This document shows positions 20,583-30,056 of a DNA stretch of 47,412 nt, in pieces. Origin of the DNA: Candidatus Competibacteraceae bacterium (lineage in GTDB: Bacteria; Pseudomonadota; Gammaproteobacteria; Competibacterales; JAHEDQ01); the NCBI GenBank assembly GCA_024641125.1, contig JAHEDQ010000008.1, positions 1 to 47,412 on the forward strand, read 5' to 3'. The notes under the pieces were generated by a model, which saw nothing but the letters and a program-made list of their open reading frames with translations, ran no database searches and was not told where the DNA came from. Every line of letters starts with the position of its first letter. The stretch's first letter is position 1. A program made the translations under genes and the position numbers.

Positions 20583-20983
20583 TCCGGCAACGCGTTCTCA
20601 TAACTGGCCGACGCAATGTGCGACTCGTGCAATGTCACTCGCATGCTGGTCAAGCCGGCGGCCGCCGGGCCCAGAGACCCGTCCCGAATGCGGTCGGAGA
20701 TGCGATCGAACACCACGCGGGCGAGGAACTCGGTGCTGGTGTTGACCCCGGAAAAGGCGGGTTCGTCGTCCAGATTACGGTAGTTGAGCGCCTTCAGTAC
20801 GGCGCCAAGGGCCTGGCTGGCCAGACCGATATCCACCACCAGACCATCGTCGTCGAGTTCGGATCGCCGCATTTCCAGGTCCACCACATAGGTCGCACCA
20901 TGTAGCTGCTGGGCCGGTCCGAATACCTCACCGCGAAAACTGTGGGCGATCATGAAATGGTCACGCACTGTGACACTGTACAT
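20579..20983 (-). CDS. 6-pyruvoyl-tetrahydropterin synthase/QueD-fold protein, divergent active site
   Basis: [50 protein letters not shown]; 4-nt overlap with GT4 gene. Confidence 0.82.
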   Translation of the reverse strand: MYSVTVRDHFMIAHSFRGEVFGPAQQLHGATYVVDLEMRRSELDDDGLVVDIGLASQALGAVLKALNYRNLDDEPAFSGVNTSTEFLARVVFDRISDRIRDGSLGPAAAGLTSMRVTLHESHIASASYENALPD

Positions 20984-20992
20984 AGTGGATCC

Positions 20993-21970
20993 TCATGGGT
21001 AGGTGATGCGGTGGCAGATACTGTCACCGGGATCATCGGCCAACTGTGCGAACACCGCTGGCAGGGTATCAAAAGGGCTCTCCTGGGTGATCAGACAGTC
21101 GACGACCGGGTCCGACAGAAGTTCGAGCGCCAGGCGCATGCGCCGGCCATGGGACCACCGTACCCGCTGTCTAGCGGCCACCGTCCCGACCTGGGAAGCC
21201 CGCAGGCAGAGCCGGTGCGCGTGGAACGCTTCTCCCAACGGCACCGACACCGTCTGGGTACCGTACCAGCTCATTTCAAGAACCGTGGCTTCGAATCCGG
21301 CAAGACCCAGGGCGGTGGTTAGACCGGACGCGCTGCCGCTGCAGTGGACGACCGCATCGGCATCCGCCCGGGCGCCGTCCGGTAACGCAAAGCCGACACC
21401 CAGCCTCGCCGCGATCGCCGCTCGACTCGGATTGGTGTCGATCAGCTCAACCAGGCATCCCGGAACGCGCCCCGCCAGCCAGGCGACAAGACACCCCACC
21501 GCCCCTGCCCCCACCACCGAAATGCGATCTCCAATACCGGGGGACAGATCCCATAGACCGTTCAACGCCGTCTCAAGATTGGCCGCGAGCACGGCCCGTC
21601 CGGCAGGGACAGTCTTAGGCACAGGCAAAACCGCCTCAGCCGGCACCACAAAACGGGTCTGATGGGGGTACAGGCAAAACACGGTCTGTCCGAGCAACTC
21701 CTCGGGGCCGCGTTCCACTTCACCCACATTGATGTAACCGTACTTGACCGGCCCCGGAAACTCGCCGGCCTGAAACGGCGCCCGCATGCGCTGGTACTCG
21801 CTGGCCGGGACCTGGCCTCGATAAACCAGTGCTTCGGTGCCCCGGCTGAGCGCGCTGTAGCGTGTCCGCACCCTGACTTGGTCCAGACCCGGCTCCTGAA
21901 GTGATTCGCGGCCTATCTTGCCCTGATAGGGACCGGTAATCCAGAATGCCGACGCGGACAATTCGGTCAT
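20993..21970 (-). CDS. Medium-chain dehydrogenase/reductase (MDR) lacking canonical zinc ligands
   Basis: RVRTRYSALSRGTEALVYRGQVP, GYINVGEV, VVGAGAVGCLVAWLAG Rossmann motif. Confidence 0.85.
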   Translation of the reverse strand: MTELSASAFWITGPYQGKIGRESLQEPGLDQVRVRTRYSALSRGTEALVYRGQVPASEYQRMRAPFQAGEFPGPVKYGYINVGEVERGPEELLGQTVFCLYPHQTRFVVPAEAVLPVPKTVPAGRAVLAANLETALNGLWDLSPGIGDRISVVGAGAVGCLVAWLAGRVPGCLVELIDTNPSRAAIAARLGVGFALPDGARADADAVVHCSGSASGLTTALGLAGFEATVLEMSWYGTQTVSVPLGEAFHAHRLCLRASQVGTVAARQRVRWSHGRRMRLALELLSDPVVDCLITQESPFDTLPAVFAQLADDPGDSICHRITYP

Positions 21971-22182
21971 GCGCGGCGCGCTTCGGGTGAGTCACCCAGG
22001 CGGGCGAATGGCAGGGATGAAAGCATGCCGAGAGTTTAGTGCAGTCTGCCAGAGGTGACGACACATTGTGCCCGAGCAAAAGGCCTTTACGAGGGTGTGC
22101 GGCCATGCGGAATCAACCGCCCCGCGCAAGGTCCAACGCCTTGTTCGAATGCGATTCTATCGATCGGAGCACGCTTCAGACC

Positions 22183-22956
22183 ATGCCAAGCCCGACCCAC
22201 AGAGCGGCCACACCTGCGCCATTGGTCAGGCGGGCCGCAATGGGCGCCCTGGCCGTGGCCGTGGCGGTTATGCTCGTCGCCCAGGGCCTCAGCCAAACCC
22301 TGGGCCTTAGCGCGGCATTCGCTGTAAAGACGATGCTGGTGTTCCTTCTGGCGGCGCTGTGGCTCAGCACGTATCTCCCCGGCCACCTGCCCCATGTCCG
22401 GCTGGGGCCGGCAAACCTGGTTACACTGGCTCGTTTGGGCCTGGCAGCGCTCTTGGGCGGCTTTGTCGGAGAAGCGCAGGCTGACATCGCCTGGCCAGCG
22501 GTGGGCATCGCCAGCCTGGCCCTGGTCCTGGACGGAGTCGATGGCTGGCTGGCGAGACGCGGAGGCTGGGAAAGCGCTTTCGGCGCGCGCTTCGACATGG
22601 AAACCGACGCACTGCTCCTGCTGTTGATGACCTGTCTGATCTGGCAGCTCGGCAAAGCAGGTCCGTGGGTATTGTTGTCCGGCGCAATGCGATACCTGTT
22701 CCTGGCCGCGGCCGCAGCGGCGCCAAGTTTCCGGCGTCCGCTGCCGCCCAGTCAGCGACGCAAAACGATCTGCGTGCTGCAAATTCTATCGCTGATGGTC
22801 GCGCTGCTTCCTGCGGTCCCCCCACCCTGGAGCGGCGCGGCCGCCGCCGCCGGCCTGGTCCTGCTTTGTTACTCTTTTGGAGCCGACAGCGCCTGGCTGT
22901 TGAGTCAATCCAGCCATAAGCGCGAGGAGTCGCCGATCGATGACATGCCACGGTAA
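22183..22956 (+). CDS. CDP-alcohol phosphatidyltransferase-family membrane protein
   Basis: DGVDGWLARRGGWESAFGARFDMETD matches DxxDGxxARx(8)GxxxDxxxD; multiple TM segments. Confidence 0.92.
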   Translation: MPSPTHRAATPAPLVRRAAMGALAVAVAVMLVAQGLSQTLGLSAAFAVKTMLVFLLAALWLSTYLPGHLPHVRLGPANLVTLARLGLAALLGGFVGEAQADIAWPAVGIASLALVLDGVDGWLARRGGWESAFGARFDMETDALLLLLMTCLIWQLGKAGPWVLLSGAMRYLFLAAAAAAPSFRRPLPPSQRRKTICVLQILSLMVALLPAVPPPWSGAAAAAGLVLLCYSFGADSAWLLSQSSHKREESPIDDMPR

Positions 22957-23575
22957 CGCCCCTCGATCCCCGATCCTGCGCCTGCTTGCAACAGGCCTAT
23001 GGCTGTGCCCAACTCTGAGTGGCGCCAGCGCCTGGGCGGACGCAAAGCGCTACGAAATCAATCCCGAACATCTGAGCATCGGCTTTCTGGTGGAGCACAT
23101 CGGCTACAGCAAGGTTCTGGGCATGTTCCGCAAGGCCAGCGGGTCCTACCTGTTTGACGAGACCAGCGGTGAGCTGTCCGATGTCACCGTGGTCGTGGAG
23201 ACAGAGAGCGTGTTTACCAATCACCGCAAGCGAGACGAGCACTTGCGCAGCGCCGATTTCCTGAACAGCGCCGAGTTCCCGCAGATGATATTCCGGGCCA
23301 GCCGCGCCATCCCCGGCGAGGAGCGCCACTACCGGATCGACGGTGAACTGGAGCTGCTGGGAGAATCGAACCCGCTCACTTTGGAGGCGGAGTGGAACAA
23401 GAGCGCGGAGTATCCGTTCGGCGGCGGATTGCTGGGGGGCAAGCCCTATGTCATGGGTGTATCTGCGCGCGGCAGTTTTGAACGCAGCAGCTACGGCATG
23501 AGCTACTCGATCGACAACGGCTGGGTCGGCGATGAGGTGGAGTTGATCATCGAGTTCGAGGCCGAGAGACAGTAA
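22940..23575 (+). CDS. YceI-family periplasmic lipid-binding protein
   Basis: YEINPEHLSIGFLVEHIGYSKVLGMF, KRDEHLRSADFLNSAEFPQMIFRA. Confidence 0.93.
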   Translation: MTCHGNAPRSPILRLLATGLWLCPTLSGASAWADAKRYEINPEHLSIGFLVEHIGYSKVLGMFRKASGSYLFDETSGELSDVTVVVETESVFTNHRKRDEHLRSADFLNSAEFPQMIFRASRAIPGEERHYRIDGELELLGESNPLTLEAEWNKSAEYPFGGGLLGGKPYVMGVSARGSFERSSYGMSYSIDNGWVGDEVELIIEFEAERQ

Positions 23576-23579
23576 CGCA

Positions 23580-25247
23580 GTGCCCATGGTTACCGTCAGG
23601 TCGGGCTGGGTATCGTGGCTTGCGCTCGGACTCGCTTTGATCGGGCTCAACTTGGCCTTGAGCTTTCACAACCTGTGGCCGACGTTGTGGGTGACCACAC
23701 GCTACGAGCTGTCGGTCGAAATCGCGTTACTGGTCCTAATCCTCGCCGCACTGTGCGGACTCGGCAAGCCACCATCACGACGGCTGCTGAGCGGACTCGC
23801 TCTTGTGCTGCTGGTGTTCGTTCTGGGCCGCTATATGGAGGTCACAGCACCCTCCCTGTACGGGCGGCGGATAAACCTCTATTGGGACGCACAGCATTTG
23901 CCAAGGGTGGCGGCCATGCTGGCGGAGGCGCTGCCCACCTGGCAGGTGTGGTTGCTGTCGGCTTTGCTGTTCCTGGGCCTGATGCTACTTTACCTGGTGT
24001 GCCGTTGGCTTTTGCAGGCCCTGGTCGGCGCGATGGCCGAGACTGGCCCGCGGCGCTTCGCTCTGGTGCTGAGCGCCATGCTGGTGGCGCTCTACGGCGC
24101 CGGTTACGTGGGCCCGCAGATCAATACGCTGCGTTGGTTTTCTCTACCGGTCAGCCTCACCTATGCGCAGCAACTGGGGTTTGTGCGTACCGCTCTTGCC
24201 GGCGCGGCGACCCTGGACAGCAACGCTCACCCACTCCCCGGCTCCAGTCTCGACCGGCTGGCCGGGGCGGACATGCTGGTGCTGTTCTTCGAGTCCTACG
24301 GCGCCACCACGCTGGATCGCCCTGACTTCGTCCATGCCCTGGACAGCCCCCGCTCGACCCTCGCCCGAGCGATCGAGCTCAGCGATCGAGAGGTAGTATC
24401 GGCGCGGGTCCGATCCCCTACCTTCGGTGGCGCATCCTGGCTTGCCCATGCGACCTTCCTGTCCGGAATCCAGGTGACCGAGAACGACCGCTATGAAGTA
24501 CTGCTGACCGGTGAGCGCGAAACCCTGGTACACCGTTTCGCGCAACAGGGCTATCGCACCGTGGGATTCATGCCCGGGCTCCGACAGGCATGGCCCGAGG
24601 GTTCGTTCTATGGTTACGACCAGATTTATGATGCGTCCGCGTTGCGCTATCCCGGGCCGGCGTTCGGTTGGTGGCGAATACCGGACCAGTACGCCCTGGC
24701 CCAGGTCAATGCAATGGAACTGACGCCCGGTTCGAGGCAACCCGTGTTGGCGGTGATGAACTCCATCACCAGCCACGCGCCGTTCCAACCGGTGCCGCCG
24801 TATCAATCCAACTGGCAGGCTCTGCTCAGCCCGCAGCCGTTCGGTGCCGATACGGTTGCTCAGGCGACCGATGGGAACGGAGCCGTGACTGCCATGGCTG
24901 ACAACTACGTCCGGGCAATCGACTATGTGCTGACCAGCGTGGCGGGATATCTGGGGCAGCGCGGACCGGACGAGCTGGTACTGATCGTCATCGGCGACCA
25001 CCAGCCGGCGGCGCAGGTGACCGGCCCGGACGCAAGCTGGGACGTGCCGGTGCATGTGATTGCCCGAAACCCGCCGCTGATGGACGCGCTGCGAGCCCAG
25101 GGGTTCGTAACCGGCCTCACCCCCGGCTCCGACAACTTGGGTCCGATGCATACACTTGCCGGCCGACTGCTGCAGGCATTCGACAGCACCGCCAGGGGCG
25201 ATGCAACGTCGAAACGAACCGACCGGTCAAGCGCTGCGCCGGGTTAG
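23580..25247 (+). CDS. Membrane-anchored sulfatase/phosphoglycerol-transferase-like protein (LTA-synthase-like)
   Basis: Five N-terminal TMs; LVLFFESYGATTLDRP, SPTFGGASWLAHATFLSG, MNSITSHAPFQPV, LVLIVIGDHQPA. Confidence 0.82.
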   Translation: MPMVTVRSGWVSWLALGLALIGLNLALSFHNLWPTLWVTTRYELSVEIALLVLILAALCGLGKPPSRRLLSGLALVLLVFVLGRYMEVTAPSLYGRRINLYWDAQHLPRVAAMLAEALPTWQVWLLSALLFLGLMLLYLVCRWLLQALVGAMAETGPRRFALVLSAMLVALYGAGYVGPQINTLRWFSLPVSLTYAQQLGFVRTALAGAATLDSNAHPLPGSSLDRLAGADMLVLFFESYGATTLDRPDFVHALDSPRSTLARAIELSDREVVSARVRSPTFGGASWLAHATFLSGIQVTENDRYEVLLTGERETLVHRFAQQGYRTVGFMPGLRQAWPEGSFYGYDQIYDASALRYPGPAFGWWRIPDQYALAQVNAMELTPGSRQPVLAVMNSITSHAPFQPVPPYQSNWQALLSPQPFGADTVAQATDGNGAVTAMADNYVRAIDYVLTSVAGYLGQRGPDELVLIVIGDHQPAAQVTGPDASWDVPVHVIARNPPLMDALRAQGFVTGLTPGSDNLGPMHTLAGRLLQAFDSTARGDATSKRTDRSSAAPG

Positions 25248-26045
25248 CCGCGCATAGATGTCGCCGGAACCATCGTCGGGTTTCAACGCGCGGATGAAAT
25301 CCCGGGCCCGATCCCCATCGCACCAATGCTCCAGAACCAGTCGGTGGCGCTCACCCGGGGACCAGTTGTAACGGTAGGCAGCAAGGGCTTCGAGACGGTC
25401 GATACAGGACAGAGCCCGGTGGATCGAGGCCGGCAGGTATTCGAATGAGAGGCACGGAAGCGCCGTATCGAGACCCGCCAACACCTCGGCCTCAAAGCCT
25501 TCCACATCGATCTTGACAAAATCCGGTACACCCCAGATCTCGATAAGTGCATTCAGTGTCGTTACCCGCACCGTGTCGCGTGCCCGCCACTGTATGCCTT
25601 GAAATGCGCTTTCCCGCTCCCGTTCCCGAATCCAGTCCTGCGACAGGGTGGCGACGGTGAGATTGCCGGGACTGCTCCGTAAAACGGCCGTGCCCTCCTC
25701 CGCGCCAAGCGCGGCATCAACGATGCAAACCGAGTTGTCCCGCCCGTAGAGGAGTCGAAGTACACGGAGCAGAGCGGGCTGGGGCTCTACGGCAACGACA
25801 CTTGCACCCAAGGCCCGCCAGGCGCGGATGCGGTTGCCCACATGGGCGCCGATGTCGAAACACAAACCGCCCCGCGGTACCCAGTGCGCGTGCAAACGAC
25901 GTATTCCGGCCCCGCGCCAGGGAATACCGTAATAGATGAGGAGCGAGCGCAGCAGTCCGGACAGCCGAAGCAGTCGTTGCATCGCTCGGGCTGAAAAACC
26001 CGATCTACTCGGATCGGGCATGGTCCGAATGACAGCGTTGCTCAA
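25227..26045 (-). CDS. FkbM-family methyltransferase
   Basis: GLCFDIGAHVGNRIRAWRALGASVVAVEPQPALL, PDFVKIDVEGFEAEVLAGL. Confidence 0.9.
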   Translation of the reverse strand: MSNAVIRTMPDPSRSGFSARAMQRLLRLSGLLRSLLIYYGIPWRGAGIRRLHAHWVPRGGLCFDIGAHVGNRIRAWRALGASVVAVEPQPALLRVLRLLYGRDNSVCIVDAALGAEEGTAVLRSSPGNLTVATLSQDWIRERERESAFQGIQWRARDTVRVTTLNALIEIWGVPDFVKIDVEGFEAEVLAGLDTALPCLSFEYLPASIHRALSCIDRLEALAAYRYNWSPGERHRLVLEHWCDGDRARDFIRALKPDDGSGDIYARLTRRSA

Positions 26046-28659
26046 ACTCCGGTTCTATGGTCGCAACGCGCTCCATCGCCGGTGACAGGCCCTCAGCCTT
26101 GCTGGGCCCGGCGAGGACTCCGGCCACCGCCAAACCCAGGGCGGCGAAATGGGGAAGGGCCAGCGCCAACAACAATCCGCTCCAGAGCAGCGCATCGATT
26201 CCACCCGGCGGCATCAAGTGCCGGGTGGCGGCCGCGCAGGAGACCAGCGCCATGGCAAGCAGCAGTTCCGCGCGGACGCCTCTCAGGGCTGCCGCCATGC
26301 CGTGGGGCCGGGTATGCTTGGGTGTGCGCACAAAGGGCATGTCGGTTCGAACGCAGGCGCTCAGCACCGCCCGGCCCACGGTAAAGGTCAGCGCCAGGCC
26401 GGCCAAGGTGCCCAACAAAGCGCGATCCAAACCCACCCTGTTACAGCTAAGCTGCAGATCCAGCGCCTTCAGCAGTCGCAAGATGAACAGGGTCAGGGGC
26501 GGCACGGTCCACAAGGCCGATGGGACCGTCAGGTGGGTGGGATACATGAGCATCAGAATCGACCAGCCTATGGCCAGCAGGCTGACGATGAGGTTGAGCC
26601 CATCGGCCAGCCAGGGTAACCATCCGGCAGCGTAGTGATAACGTTGTCCCCATGTCAGCCGGGCGCGGGTCCGACCCAGCAACAGTCCGGCGTGGGCGCG
26701 CATGATCTGCATCGCGCCGAATGCCCATCGAAACCGCTGCGCCGCGTAATCGGCGAACCGATCCGGCGACACGCCCTGTCCAAAGCGTTCATTGAGGTAT
26801 ACGGACTGATGTCCGGCGGCGAGGATGCGTAAACCCAGCTCCGCATCTTCGGTAATCGTCCACTCGGCCCAACCATCAACCGCCTCCAGGACTTCCCGCC
26901 GCACCAGGCTCATGGTGCCGTGCTGAATGATGGCATTTCGCTCGTTGCGGGTGACCATGCCGGCCGCAAAAAAGGTCGCGTACTCCGCAGTGCAGGCCGA
27001 CTTGAACAGGCTTTGGTGACCATCGCGATAATCCTGAGGCCCTTGCACCAAAGCCACTGCGGGATCCCTGAAGCAACCAACCACGGCCCGCAGCCAGTCC
27101 GGCCTGACCTGGTAGTCGCTGTCCAACACTGCGACCAGCCGGGCCTCCGCCGCGGTATTCCGCAGTGCCAGATTGAGCGCGCCCGCCTTATAGCCGGTGA
27201 GACCCTCCACATGCAGAAATCGAAAGCGGGGCCCAAGAGCACGGCACACCCCCTCGACCGGCCGCCATCGGGCTTGATCCGGCGTGTTGTTGTCGACCAC
27301 GATCACCTCGTAGTTCGGGTAATCCAGCTGGGCCAGCGTCCTCAGGGTATCCACCAACAACTCGGGCGGCTCGTTGTAGGCCGGGACATGAATGGACACC
27401 ATGGGAAAATCGTTGCCCGGGTCCGGGCCAGCCTGAACCGGGGGCTGCAGACGGCGCCGCGCTCCCCAGCGCGACTCCACCCATTCGTGTAATTCCACCA
27501 GCATCACCACAATAAGGGCGCAGGCAGCAAAACCCTGGATGGCGGCGGAAACCCGGACGCTGGCAACCGAATACCGGCCGGCATGATCGTACAATGCCCA
27601 GAACAGGGCATTGCCGAGAACGATTGAGGGCAGTGCCAGCCAAAGCCGCCCGATCGGTTTCAATCCCGATCCGTCCAGGGTCAGCAATAAAAATAGAAGG
27701 CCCGCTGTCAGAGCCGAAAGTACTGCCAGCATCAGGTAGGTGAGCAGATCACGCAGGCTGCCGGCGACCGCCATTCTCGGCTGCCGGTCCGTATCGAACA
27801 GCCCCCAATAGGCACCGACCTCACCCTCGATGGATATTTTCCAGGGTTGGTCGAAAGCCTCCATCAGGAAGTACTCGACCCCGCGCCGCTCTGCCTCGAC
27901 CAGAAACTGGCGAACAAACAGGGTCTGATTGCGAGGCGATGCGATGGCACCACCCCGGCTTGGACCTCGACTGGGCCACCCTACTTCACCAATGAGCACG
28001 TCTTTGCCCGGAAACCGCTCTCTGACCTGCCTCAAACGCTGAAACAGATAATCCACGGCTTCCGACACCGGCACGCCCTCCCAATAGGGCAGCATATGCA
28101 CCGTCATGAGGTCGACATGTTCGGCCAGCTCGGGGAACTGCAGCCACACATGCCAGGGCTCGGCGGTGGTAACCGGCAGGTCAGTAGTAGCCCGAACCGC
28201 ATCCAGGTGTCCGACGAGTTCCGCCAGGGTGACCCGCTGGCGCAGCAGGGATTCATTTCCGACCACGAGGCGATTCACATTGGGGGACACCTCGGCAAGC
28301 GCCACCAGTCTGGCGCGCTCTACGCGATCGGCCGACCGATCGCCCGACAACCACGCACCTAGGGTCACTCGTAACCCACGCGCATGTGCCAGCCTCGGAA
28401 CCTGCGCCAGGCCGGCCGCCACGCTGTAGGTGCGCAGCGTGTCGGTTTGTCCTGCCAGTAACGCCAGATCCGATTCAATGGTGGCGGCGGACGCCACCGG
28501 GCCCCGCTCTGCTTCAAATACTACCCGGGACGGGGAATACGCATAGCCCTTTACCCCCGGGCCACTGACGGGCGGAACCAAGGGCAGCGCGGACAGCGCC
28601 CAGAAAACGGCGCTGAACAGAACCATGCCGGCAAACGGTTGGAGACGGGTCTTGTACAT
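26005..28659 (-). CDS. GH17-GT2 fusion, NdvB-like beta-1,3-glucan synthase/transglycosylase
   Basis: GH17 region with VGNE and LIGEVGWPSRGPSRGG; GT2 region SIHVPAYNEPPELLVDTL, LDSDYQV, TEDAELGLRI, QRFRWAFGA (QxxRW); C-terminal TMs. Confidence 0.88.
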   Translation of the reverse strand: MYKTRLQPFAGMVLFSAVFWALSALPLVPPVSGPGVKGYAYSPSRVVFEAERGPVASAATIESDLALLAGQTDTLRTYSVAAGLAQVPRLAHARGLRVTLGAWLSGDRSADRVERARLVALAEVSPNVNRLVVGNESLLRQRVTLAELVGHLDAVRATTDLPVTTAEPWHVWLQFPELAEHVDLMTVHMLPYWEGVPVSEAVDYLFQRLRQVRERFPGKDVLIGEVGWPSRGPSRGGAIASPRNQTLFVRQFLVEAERRGVEYFLMEAFDQPWKISIEGEVGAYWGLFDTDRQPRMAVAGSLRDLLTYLMLAVLSALTAGLLFLLLTLDGSGLKPIGRLWLALPSIVLGNALFWALYDHAGRYSVASVRVSAAIQGFAACALIVVMLVELHEWVESRWGARRRLQPPVQAGPDPGNDFPMVSIHVPAYNEPPELLVDTLRTLAQLDYPNYEVIVVDNNTPDQARWRPVEGVCRALGPRFRFLHVEGLTGYKAGALNLALRNTAAEARLVAVLDSDYQVRPDWLRAVVGCFRDPAVALVQGPQDYRDGHQSLFKSACTAEYATFFAAGMVTRNERNAIIQHGTMSLVRREVLEAVDGWAEWTITEDAELGLRILAAGHQSVYLNERFGQGVSPDRFADYAAQRFRWAFGAMQIMRAHAGLLLGRTRARLTWGQRYHYAAGWLPWLADGLNLIVSLLAIGWSILMLMYPTHLTVPSALWTVPPLTLFILRLLKALDLQLSCNRVGLDRALLGTLAGLALTFTVGRAVLSACVRTDMPFVRTPKHTRPHGMAAALRGVRAELLLAMALVSCAAATRHLMPPGGIDALLWSGLLLALALPHFAALGLAVAGVLAGPSKAEGLSPAMERVATIEPEFEQRCHSDHARSE

Positions 28660-28850
28660 ATCAGCATTGAATCAGCCAAGCCCTTTGCAAAGGATGGCTA
28701 TTGGCACCGTTTGCGCCCGAGGCCAAGCGCGAGCGTTACAATGTATTGCGACAGCGCAGCGCCGCAAAGATTGCGCACCCGAGCCGACAACCACCCCGGT
28801 ATCACCAGAATACGCGGTAGGTGTTTCGACCGGACTGAACCCGAACCCCG

Positions 28851-29303
28851 CTACCGCCCGTCATGGGCCGCTAAAAGCGATTTCCAGCTGTGCTGGACGA
28901 TCCCGAACAAAAAGGCCGTCGACCAACCAACGAGCAGGATTCCATTCAGCGCCTCGACACCACTCAAAATACGCCATTCGCCCACCGGTAAAGTGACGTC
29001 ACCATAACCAAGAGTGGTGAACGTCACCGCGGAAAAATAGACCGCTTTCTCCCAGGTATCCAAGGTAGTTACCGGCACCAACACCAGGTAGGTCGCTGCC
29101 CATAGCATGATCTCCACGAGATGGAGCAGCATCAGGAAGACGGCACTCCATATCAGCGCCAGCATAGACCCGAGGCGTTTGAAATACGCACCGGCAGTAT
29201 AGCGACGCACCACAAAGCGCAGCCAGTAGTTGGTGCCCAACCCATGAATAATCACCGTCACCGAGACCAGTACCGCGGCAACCAAAAACATTTCGAGCGT
29301 CAT
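28851..29303 (-). CDS. Two-pore-helix K+ channel (Ion_trans_2)
   Basis: TFTTLGYGDVTLP selectivity filter flanked by hydrophobic helices. Confidence 0.9.
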   Translation of the reverse strand: MTLEMFLVAAVLVSVTVIIHGLGTNYWLRFVVRRYTAGAYFKRLGSMLALIWSAVFLMLLHLVEIMLWAATYLVLVPVTTLDTWEKAVYFSAVTFTTLGYGDVTLPVGEWRILSGVEALNGILLVGWSTAFLFGIVQHSWKSLLAAHDGR

Positions 29304-29504
29304 TCGGTGAACACCTGCCAGCCCCTGCGCACGCCGGAAGTCTATCCGATCACTGCCCGGAAGACAGGCGGACTCAACTCATGATGAAACGGCCGCGCCG
29401 GCGCCCGATACTCAGACCACCCACCTTATATGCAGGCACTTGCGAACCCGAACGCGGTTCAAATAAGTTATTGAAACAAACCCCAGTAAAATCCACGATA
29501 AGCT

Positions 29505-30056
29505 ATGAACAGCCAAACAAACGCTTTCGCTGCGGCCTTGCTTGCGGCACTGACACTGGTCGCGCATTCGGCGGCCCATGCCTGTAGCGAACGCAGGCCG
29601 ACGCCCCAGACCGGCCCGGGGCCCCATGACTTTACCACCGCGCCGAGCGAATCAAAGCTCTGGCACGAGGGTGACGGCGGCGAACCCCTGTTTCTGCGCG
29701 CCCGGGTTCTCAACACCTGCGGCGAGCCGATCGCAGGCGCACGGGTCCGAGTGCTCCATGCCAACGAGCATGGCGAGCACGACCCCAATCGCTGGCGCAC
29801 TCACCTGGAGACCAATGTCGAGGGCGCTTTCGAGGTGATCACGGTCTTGCCCGGCTACACCGGAGGACTCCCGCGACATATCCACTTCGTGATCACCCAC
29901 CCCGATCACACCGAGCTCGTCACTCGCCTGTTCTTCAAGAACGACCCGGCGAGCGACTACGAGACAGAGGATCTGACAATGGTGCTCGAGGAGATTCGGC
30001 GCGGTGATGGAACGGCATGGGCCGCGGGGTACGAGTTCGTTTTACCCCCTGGATAG
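29505..30056 (+). CDS. Secreted intradiol-dioxygenase-fold protein
   Basis: Signal peptide; GARVRVLHANEHGEHDPNRWRTH, LPGYTGGLPRHIHFVITHPDH. Confidence 0.82.
   Translation: MNSQTNAFAAALLAALTLVAHSAAHACSERRPTPQTGPGPHDFTTAPSESKLWHEGDGGEPLFLRARVLNTCGEPIAGARVRVLHANEHGEHDPNRWRTHLETNVEGAFEVITVLPGYTGGLPRHIHFVITHPDHTELVTRLFFKNDPASDYETEDLTMVLEEIRRGDGTAWAAGYEFVLPPG

Noticed and set aside
24144-25151. 335-aa minus-strand ORF
   Set aside because: Antisense to the sulfatase gene, which has clear family motifs.
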